This document shows, piece by piece, positions 50,846 through 56,227 of a DNA stretch of 56,227 nt. The notes beneath the pieces were generated by a model. That model was not told the origin of the DNA, did not search any database, and saw nothing but the letters and a program-made list of their open reading frames with translations. This DNA is from an uncultured Clostridia bacterium. GTDB taxonomy: Bacteria; Bacillota; Clostridia; Oscillospirales; Acutalibacteraceae. Positions within the stretch are counted from its first letter, which is position 1. Each line of letters opens with the position of its first letter. Where the stretch lies: assembly GCA_937880805.1 (NCBI GenBank), contig CALGRR010000039.1, positions 1-56,227 on the forward strand, in the 5' to 3' direction. A program made the position numbers and the translations under genes.

Positions 50846-52213
50846 TTATGTCATTTCTTTTAAAAAATACTGCATAACCTTATTTGAAACACTTGAGGCA
50901 ACGCCTGAGCCGTGGCCTGCGTGCTCTGCAACGCACACAACCGCAAGCGGTAAATCGCTTCTCTGTGAATAGCCCGCAAACCAGGAATGGCTTTTTTCGC
51001 CGTCAATCTGTGCCGTGCCCGTTTTGCCGCACATCTGAAGATTTTCAAATTTCCAGTCGCCGTATTCATCCTCAACATTCGAGCGAAGCATCGCATTGAG
51101 CTTCAACGCCGTTTCGGGCTTTATTGTTATAACGGTTTCGGGCACTCTGCCCACTATTTCGCTGAAAACACCCACGGAACGGATTCTGTCGGGTGCATAG
51201 CCCGTGCCGCCGTTTGCAATCGCACCCATTATTGAAAGAAAATGTGCGGGATTAACAAGTGTTGTTGACTGACCGATTCCCGCCCAGCCAAGCTCGGATT
51301 TACTGGTTTCCGAGGGCGAAAATCTGCTCTTTGTAAGCCTTATTTCCTTTGCATAAAGCTGTGTGTTGAAGCCCATTGCTTTTGCGGTTGCAAGCAGTTT
51401 TTCAGCACCGAGTTCAACAGAAATTTCGGCAAATGCACTGTTGCAGGATTCGTTCATAGCCTCGGTGAAATTCACTTTTCCGTGAACATCATTGCATATT
51501 ACCGAGCCGTTTCCGACCTCGAATTCGCCGTCACACTCAAAGGTTCTTGAATCAATATCGGGAATATTTTCAATGGCGCAGGCGGCAGTAATTATCTTCA
51601 TTATCGAGCCCGGAGTGTAAACACCCGAGGTCACCTTATCAAGAAAAACGCCGTCATATTTTTCGTTTGTAAGCAGGTCGTCGGGTCTGCTTTCAATATC
51701 ATAGGTCGGCTTTGAAACGCTGCATAAAAGCTGGCCCGTTTTGTAGTTATAAACGGCAACCGCACCGTCATAATTTCCGAGTGCCTCATAAGCAATTCTG
51801 TTTGCTTCGCTGTCAATATTGAGGGTTATATCGTTGCCCGTACCCGTCTGCTTGAGATTATATATTCCTTCAACAAGGCTGTAGCCCGAGAGCACATCAC
51901 GGTAAATATGGTGAGTGCCCGTTGAGATAAAGCCTGAGGTGTCGCCAACAACGTGAAGCACGGCTTTTCTGACTGCCGCACTTTTCGCAAAAATGCGTTC
52001 GTTATCCGAGCTTTTGGCAAGCTCAACGCCGTTAATATCATAGATTGTGCCCGCATTGACTATTGTTCCGTTTGAATAAATATGGCGGTTTGCACGGTTT
52101 GATGCCCATTCCGAGCCGTTCATAAAAATACCCGCAACAAAAAGTCCGATACCTATAACAAACGCACCTATCAATGCATAGAGCACCATAGCTCTTTTAT
52201 AAATAGTGTTCAC
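50846..52213 (-). CDS. Class B penicillin-binding protein (transpeptidase)
   Basis: A 455-residue peptidoglycan transpeptidase. One N-terminal membrane helix (residues ~8-30) is followed by a short linker domain, then the transpeptidase domain. Active-site motifs are TPGSIMKI (SxxK), MNESCNSAF (SxN) and CGKTGTAQID (KTG). It is shorter than FtsI/PBP2 of model organisms and closest in layout to PbpA-type partners of RodA/FtsW. The start is GTG and overlaps the stop of the FtsW/RodA gene by 4 bases. The pair forms a glycosyltransferase-transpeptidase complex for wall growth or spore cortex; which one is not resolved. Confidence 0.9.
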   Translation of the reverse strand: MNTIYKRAMVLYALIGAFVIGIGLFVAGIFMNGSEWASNRANRHIYSNGTIVNAGTIYDINGVELAKSSDNERIFAKSAAVRKAVLHVVGDTSGFISTGTHHIYRDVLSGYSLVEGIYNLKQTGTGNDITLNIDSEANRIAYEALGNYDGAVAVYNYKTGQLLCSVSKPTYDIESRPDDLLTNEKYDGVFLDKVTSGVYTPGSIMKIITAACAIENIPDIDSRTFECDGEFEVGNGSVICNDVHGKVNFTEAMNESCNSAFAEISVELGAEKLLATAKAMGFNTQLYAKEIRLTKSRFSPSETSKSELGWAGIGQSTTLVNPAHFLSIMGAIANGGTGYAPDRIRSVGVFSEIVGRVPETVITIKPETALKLNAMLRSNVEDEYGDWKFENLQMCGKTGTAQIDGEKSHSWFAGYSQRSDLPLAVVCVAEHAGHGSGVASSVSNKVMQYFLKEMT

Positions 52214-53514
52214 GCCGTGCCCCCTTTCTGCAACTGCTTTCCGGGAGCCGCTTTTTTATTTTTATGCACCGCAATATCGGGCTTGGGAGGCTCAAACGGA
52301 GCACCCGCCGCCCTTATATAGGCAAGCAGACCCCACGAGCAAAGCATACTTGAGCCGCCCCTGCTCACAAACGGAAGAGTAACGCCCGTAAGCGGCAGAA
52401 TGTCTGTTATGCCGAAAACGTTGAGTGCAAGCTGAAAAAGGAGCATTCCCGCCGCCGAAACCGCAGCGATGGAATAAAAGGTTGAGCCCGAGGTTTTCGC
52501 CGCACGCACCGCAAAAAATGCAATACCCACAAATGAAAGCAGTATCAGAAGCCCCATAATCAGACCCATCTCTTCGCAGATAAGCCCGAAAACAAGGTCG
52601 GTTGATGCCGCATAAACATCACGCAGATAGCCCTCACCGATGCCGAGGCCGAAAAGTCCGCCGCTTGCCGAATAAATCAGCACTCTTGTTTGCTGATAGC
52701 CCGAGGTATCCATATAGTCCCAGACGTGGCGGTATGCCTCAAATCTTGATGCAACATAGGGCTTGAAATAAATAACAAGTGCCGCACCCATAAGTGCAAC
52801 GGTGCATATAAGCACTATCGTTCGTATATTACCCGAACGCATAAAAGCAATCAGAATAAAAGTGAAAAAGAAAATAAGAGCCGTGCCGAAATCCTTCATA
52901 AGGAATAAAAACCCGATGCAGCCGAGCGAAAAAATAATATATTTTGTAAGGCTCATATTTGAAAGCAGCTTTTCAAGAGATGCCGCACCAACAAGAATAA
53001 AGGCAATTTTCACAAGCTCCGAGGGCTGAATAGAGAAAAATCCGAGGTCAATCCAGTTGAGCGTGCCGTTTATGGTTGAAGCAAGTGCAAGATTTGCCGC
53101 AAGCACGCCTATTGCACCAACTGCGGCGGGATAACGCAGAAAGCTTGCAACGTTAACATCCTTTATCAGAAGCAGCATTATCAGGTAAACCGCAAGCCCC
53201 AGACCTATGGCGATGATTTGCTTTAATGCATAGCTTTCATTGAAGCTTGCACAAACCGTGAGCCCTATTCCCGAAAGAAAAAATGCTATGGCTTCAAGCT
53301 CAAAATAATCGTTGCCCGTAACGAGAGTGCCGATGAGCATATATATCCACTCTGCGGCAATAAAACCAAAGAAAATATAAACGAGCGATAAACTCAGCTC
53401 TTCCTGCCTGCACAGCACGCAGGCGGCACAGATAAGCTGAAACGCCGTCATAAGCATCATAACCGTAACCTGCTTGAAATGCGGCTGCTTTGCAGCTTTT
53501 GCTTTTTCTGCCAT
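52210..53514 (-). CDS. FtsW/RodA/SpoVE-family lipid II polymerase
   Basis: A SEDS-family integral membrane protein of 434 residues that polymerises lipid II. Ten or so hydrophobic segments are visible. Conserved parts include NGTLNWIDLGFFSIQPSELV, KDFGTALIFFFTF, SASGGLFGLGIGEGYLR and LPFVSRGGSSMLCSWGLLAY. The ATG at 53514 has AGAGGGGG upstream; a longer frame from 53577 lies in AT-rich repeat-like leader. The C-terminal tail is basic. Co-encoded with the PBP by a 4-base overlap. RodA, FtsW and SpoVE cannot be told apart from this sequence alone. Confidence 0.9.
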   Translation of the reverse strand: MAEKAKAAKQPHFKQVTVMMLMTAFQLICAACVLCRQEELSLSLVYIFFGFIAAEWIYMLIGTLVTGNDYFELEAIAFFLSGIGLTVCASFNESYALKQIIAIGLGLAVYLIMLLLIKDVNVASFLRYPAAVGAIGVLAANLALASTINGTLNWIDLGFFSIQPSELVKIAFILVGAASLEKLLSNMSLTKYIIFSLGCIGFLFLMKDFGTALIFFFTFILIAFMRSGNIRTIVLICTVALMGAALVIYFKPYVASRFEAYRHVWDYMDTSGYQQTRVLIYSASGGLFGLGIGEGYLRDVYAASTDLVFGLICEEMGLIMGLLILLSFVGIAFFAVRAAKTSGSTFYSIAAVSAAGMLLFQLALNVFGITDILPLTGVTLPFVSRGGSSMLCSWGLLAYIRAAGAPFEPPKPDIAVHKNKKAAPGKQLQKGGTA

Positions 53515-53822
53515 CGGTACACCCCCTCTTTTGAAGTAATAAGTAATAGGGAAGAAGTAATAAGTAGAGTATATCACAATTCTTTCAGAATTTCAAACTC
53601 ATTATAATTCCAAAGATTTTTTAGTTTGTTAACAAATATAATCATTTTTATTAAATTTATTGCGGTATCCTTTGAAAAGAAAAATTCATATACTGCTAAC
53701 AGCACAGATATTTTTGCAAAAATCTGTTGCATAGCGATTTGAAATAGTGTATAATGTTTTAAATATGATTATAATGGGGTGGTATCTCAATCCACCTTGA
53801 AGCAACGGAGGGAAGCTTTCTT
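53515..53822. promoter_or_regulatory. Divergent intergenic region and cysteine desulfurase promoter
   Basis: A short repeat of AAGTAATAAGTA units (about 53536-53570) lies near the FtsW/RodA gene. The rightward promoter is TTGCAT (53727-53732), 17 bases, TATAAT (53750-53755). A small GGTGG/CCACC hairpin (about 53777-53794) sits in the leader. ACGGAGGG is the Shine-Dalgarno site. Confidence 0.6.
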
Positions 53823-54956
53823 ATGAAAGCCTATTTTGATAACAGTGCCACAACGGCACCCTGCACCGAAGCGGTTGTTGCCGTTTCCGATGCTATGACA
53901 AAATGCTGGGGCAACCCCTCCTCTACCCACCGTATCGGCAATGCGGCAAAGGAGCTGCTTGATTCTTCGAGAGAAGCAATAGCAAAAAAACTCTCCTGCT
54001 CACCCGAAGAAATTTATTTCACCTCGGGCGGAACAGAAAGCAACAACATTGCAATTATCGGAGCTGCACACAGAATGCGTCGGATGGGCAAGAGAATAGT
54101 TGCCACAAGCATAGAACATCCCAGCATTGACGAAACCTTGAATCAGCTTGAAGCCGAAGGCTTTGAGGTTATTAAACTGAAGGTTGACAATTACGGCAAA
54201 ATAAACGAAAAAGAGCTTTATTCCGCCGTTAATTCAAATACAATTCTCGTAACAATGATGCTCGTTAACAATGAGGTAGGAACGGTAATGCCCGTTGAAA
54301 GTGCAAAAAGAGCAGTTATGATGGCTCGTTCCCCCGCACTTATTCATTGCGATGCCGTACAGGCTTTCGGAAAAATGCCGATTAAGCCCGCCGCACTCGG
54401 CGTTGATATGATGACGGTAAGCTCCCATAAAATCCACGGCCCCAAAGGCATTGGTGCTCTTTATATCAGAAAGGGAATAAAGATAAATCCCCGCACCTTC
54501 GGCGGTTCGCAGGAAATGAAAATCCGCCCCGGCACCGAAGCAATGCCCGCCATTGCAGGCTTTGCCGCTGCGGCAAATGCTCTGCCCGATATCAAAGCCC
54601 AGCTCGGTCACACGGCAATGCTCAGGGATTATATGGTTTCAAAGCTTCTTGAGCTTGACGGAGTTGCTGTCAACTCTCCGCCCGATGCACTTCCGTATGT
54701 TACCAACATCTCGGTTCTCGGCATCAAATCGGAGCCTATGCTCAACTTCCTTTCAGATAAAGGAATCTGCGTTTCGGGAGGTTCTGCGTGCTCAAAGGGC
54801 AAAAAGAGCCACGTTCTCTCCCGTATGGGTCTTGACCAGAAACGCCTTGACAGCCCCATACGCATCAGCTTTTCAAGATACACTACCGTGCAGGAAATTG
54901 ACCTGCTTGTTTCAGGCATAGCCGAAGCACAGAAGGTTATCCGCCGCACAAAATAA
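53823..54956 (+). CDS. Cysteine desulfurase
   Basis: A 377-residue PLP enzyme of the NifS/IscS class that takes sulfur from cysteine. The PLP Lys is in VSSHKIHGPKG, and FTSGGTESNNIAI and HCDAVQAFGK bind the cofactor. The persulfide Cys lies in CVSGGSACSKGKKSHVLSR. It starts MKAYFDNSATTAPC, which is typical. It is 18 bases upstream of thiI; this pairing is the common Firmicutes source of sulfur for 4-thiouridine in tRNA, and perhaps thiamine, so a dedicated NifZ-like role is likely. Confidence 0.95.
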   Translation: MKAYFDNSATTAPCTEAVVAVSDAMTKCWGNPSSTHRIGNAAKELLDSSREAIAKKLSCSPEEIYFTSGGTESNNIAIIGAAHRMRRMGKRIVATSIEHPSIDETLNQLEAEGFEVIKLKVDNYGKINEKELYSAVNSNTILVTMMLVNNEVGTVMPVESAKRAVMMARSPALIHCDAVQAFGKMPIKPAALGVDMMTVSSHKIHGPKGIGALYIRKGIKINPRTFGGSQEMKIRPGTEAMPAIAGFAAAANALPDIKAQLGHTAMLRDYMVSKLLELDGVAVNSPPDALPYVTNISVLGIKSEPMLNFLSDKGICVSGGSACSKGKKSHVLSRMGLDQKRLDSPIRISFSRYTTVQEIDLLVSGIAEAQKVIRRTK

Positions 54957-54974
54957 AATAAAACGGAGTTAAAA

Positions 54975-56150
54975 ATGAAAGAAATAATTCTTATAAAAAA
55001 CGGCGAGCTCGCTCTTAAGGGTCTTAACAGAAGAACCTTTGAGGATATGCTTGTTAAGAATATGCGTCGCAGACTCGAATCCGCAGGCAAATTCAATTTC
55101 ACGATTTCGCAGTCAACAATCGTTGCCGAGCCTGCCGATGAAAATGTTGACCTTGACGAAGCGGTTGCAAGAATGGAAAAGGTTTTCGGCATTGCCGCTT
55201 TTTCAAGAGCCGCCGCAGTTGAAAAGGATATGGAAACAATTCTCAGAAGTGCCGAAGAATACCTGGCTCCCCAGCTTCTGAGCGTTCGCACCTTCAAGGT
55301 TGAAGCTAAGCGTTCCGATAAAAAATTCCCCCTCAACTCACCCGAAATCTGCCGCGAAACGGGAGGCTATCTTCTTCGCAAATTCCCCCATCTTTCGGTG
55401 GATGTTCATAACCCCGATATGGTTGTTACCGTTGAGGTAAGAGATAACTTTGCATATATCCACGGCAAGCAGATAAAAGGTGCGGGCGGTATGCCCACGG
55501 GCAGCGCAGGCAGAGCCGCGCTCCTTATTTCGGGCGGTATCGACAGCCCAGTTGCTGGCTATATGATGGCAAAAAGAGGCCTTGAGCTCATTGCCGTGCA
55601 TTTCGCTTCTCCCCCCTACACAAGCGAAAGAGCCGAGCAGAAGGTTCATTCGCTTTTAAAGCAGGTGAGCAAATATTCGGGCAGAATAATGCTTTTTGTT
55701 GTTCCTTTCACAGAAATTCAGGAGCTCATTAAAGACAACTGCCCCGAGGATATTTTCACCGTTATTATGAGAAGAATGATGATGCGTGTTTCGCAGAAAA
55801 TTGCGGCAAAAGAGCACGCAGGTGCACTCATCACGGGTGAAAGCGTGGGTCAGGTTGCAAGCCAGACTATGCCCGCCATTGCCTGCACGGATGCGGTTTG
55901 CGAAATGCCCGTTTTCCGCCCCCTCATCGGTATGGACAAGGATGAGGTTGTTGCAATTTCAAGAAAGATTGAAACCTTTGATATTTCAATTCTTCCCTAT
56001 GAAGACTGCTGCACGGTTTTCACTCCCAAGCATCCCAAAACCAAACCCACCATCGAATATGTTGAAGAGTGCGAAAAGGCACTCGAGGTTGACAGACTTG
56101 TTGATGAGGCTGTTGCCAACACAAGATTTTTGTTTATTAATGCATATTAG
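54975..56150 (+). CDS. thiI: tRNA 4-thiouridine synthetase
   Basis: A 391-residue ThiI that adenylates uridine 8 of tRNA for sulfur transfer. The N-terminal ferredoxin-like and THUMP domains run to ~residue 165. The PP-loop is ALLISGGIDSPVAGYMMAKR, and TGESVGQVASQTM and LPYEDCCTVFTPKHPKTKPT follow. There is no C-terminal rhodanese domain, the usual short form of Gram-positives, in which the Cys of the PYEDCC region takes part. The stop (TAG) is immediately followed by a dispersed repeat element. Confidence 0.96.
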   Translation: MKEIILIKNGELALKGLNRRTFEDMLVKNMRRRLESAGKFNFTISQSTIVAEPADENVDLDEAVARMEKVFGIAAFSRAAAVEKDMETILRSAEEYLAPQLLSVRTFKVEAKRSDKKFPLNSPEICRETGGYLLRKFPHLSVDVHNPDMVVTVEVRDNFAYIHGKQIKGAGGMPTGSAGRAALLISGGIDSPVAGYMMAKRGLELIAVHFASPPYTSERAEQKVHSLLKQVSKYSGRIMLFVVPFTEIQELIKDNCPEDIFTVIMRRMMMRVSQKIAAKEHAGALITGESVGQVASQTMPAIACTDAVCEMPVFRPLIGMDKDEVVAISRKIETFDISILPYEDCCTVFTPKHPKTKPTIEYVEECEKALEVDRLVDEAVANTRFLFINAY

Positions 56151-56227
56151 AGTGACGGAAGCAATCCGAACTATGCCTGAAAGCGAGTCTTTTCAACGCT
56201 TTTCGGCGTTTCGTGATTGAAAGGCGT
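56151..56227. repeat. Second copy of the hydrogenase-operon repeat, cut by the window end
   Basis: The first 77 bases begin AGTGACGGAAGCAATCCG and match the reverse complement of 14444-14520 at 74 of 77 positions. It starts at the base after the thiI stop and continues beyond the window. Confidence 0.8.

Noticed and set aside
53762..53822. T-box-like GGGGTGGTA motif before the cysteine desulfurase
   Set aside because: The leader is only about 60 bases, with no specifier loop or antiterminator partner; it is a small hairpin at most.

Overview
The window looks like a chromosomal segment of an anaerobic, low-to-mid GC Gram-positive bacterium of class Clostridia, most likely an uncultured gut Oscillospirales/Ruminococcaceae-type organism. 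The evidence is a trimeric electron-bifurcating [FeFe]-hydrogenase operon, pyruvate:ferredoxin oxidoreductase, a SpoIIQ-like M23 protein that hints at sporulation, isoprenoid synthesis through Dxr, Shine-Dalgarno sites of the GGAGG type, lipoproteins, sortase-type C-termini, and GlnRS next to GluRS. The species is inferred, not seen.

Layout. 1-~905: AT-rich sequence unlike the rest, with the end of a frameshifted NlpC/P60 lysin gene and the 5' part of an unknown gene that runs in frame into uppS. ~905-4768: uppS-cdsA-dxr-rseP, an envelope and isoprenoid operon. 4769-5047: a small element with terminal inverted repeats. 5170-8652: two paralogous secreted lipase-like hydrolases. 8701-9594: truB. 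9706-18189 (minus strand): a ten-gene hydrogenase operon with HydA, HydB and a NuoE-like subunit, plus an H-cluster protein of sensory type, two GHKL ATPases, two DRTGG proteins and a PHP phosphoesterase, interrupted by a 273-bp inverted-repeat element. 18479-20592: an RlmI-type methyltransferase and a PI-PLC-like protein. 20816-24017: ylmH, tRNA-Ala(CGC), a DUF2726/CFI-box protein and a YdjC deacetylase. 24146-28098 (minus): pnp, rpsO and an M23 peptidase. 28299-32280: gltX, glnS and a membrane protein.

32328-37915: a lipoprotein, a tiny sortase-type protein, phosphoglucomutase, a propeller-like protein, a DUF4474 protein, a Thr-rich IPNTG surface protein and a small 58-residue gene. 38070-40666: an ECF sigma factor with a membrane protein that joins an anti-sigma-like N-terminus to an extracellular propeller. 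40799-41707: a PdaA-like deacetylase. 41784-45326: PFOR. 45573-48113: two exported metallophosphoesterases. 48436-50776: a lipoprotein and an unknown protein with an internal duplication. 50846-53514: an FtsW/RodA-PBP pair. 53823-56150: a cysteine desulfurase with ThiI. A second copy of the hydrogenase-operon repeat begins right after thiI and runs off the window.

How it fits together. PFOR reduces ferredoxin during pyruvate oxidation, and the bifurcating hydrogenase can reoxidise ferredoxin and NADH together to make H2. The extra genes in the hydrogenase operon look like an H2/redox sensing and signalling module. Most other genes are housekeeping (translation, RNA decay, wall synthesis, thio-modification) or exported proteins of unknown substrate. 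Intergenic regions are rich in short palindromes, hairpin arrays with fixed linkers, and small inverted-repeat elements. I saw no CRISPR array, rRNA, transposase or integrase.
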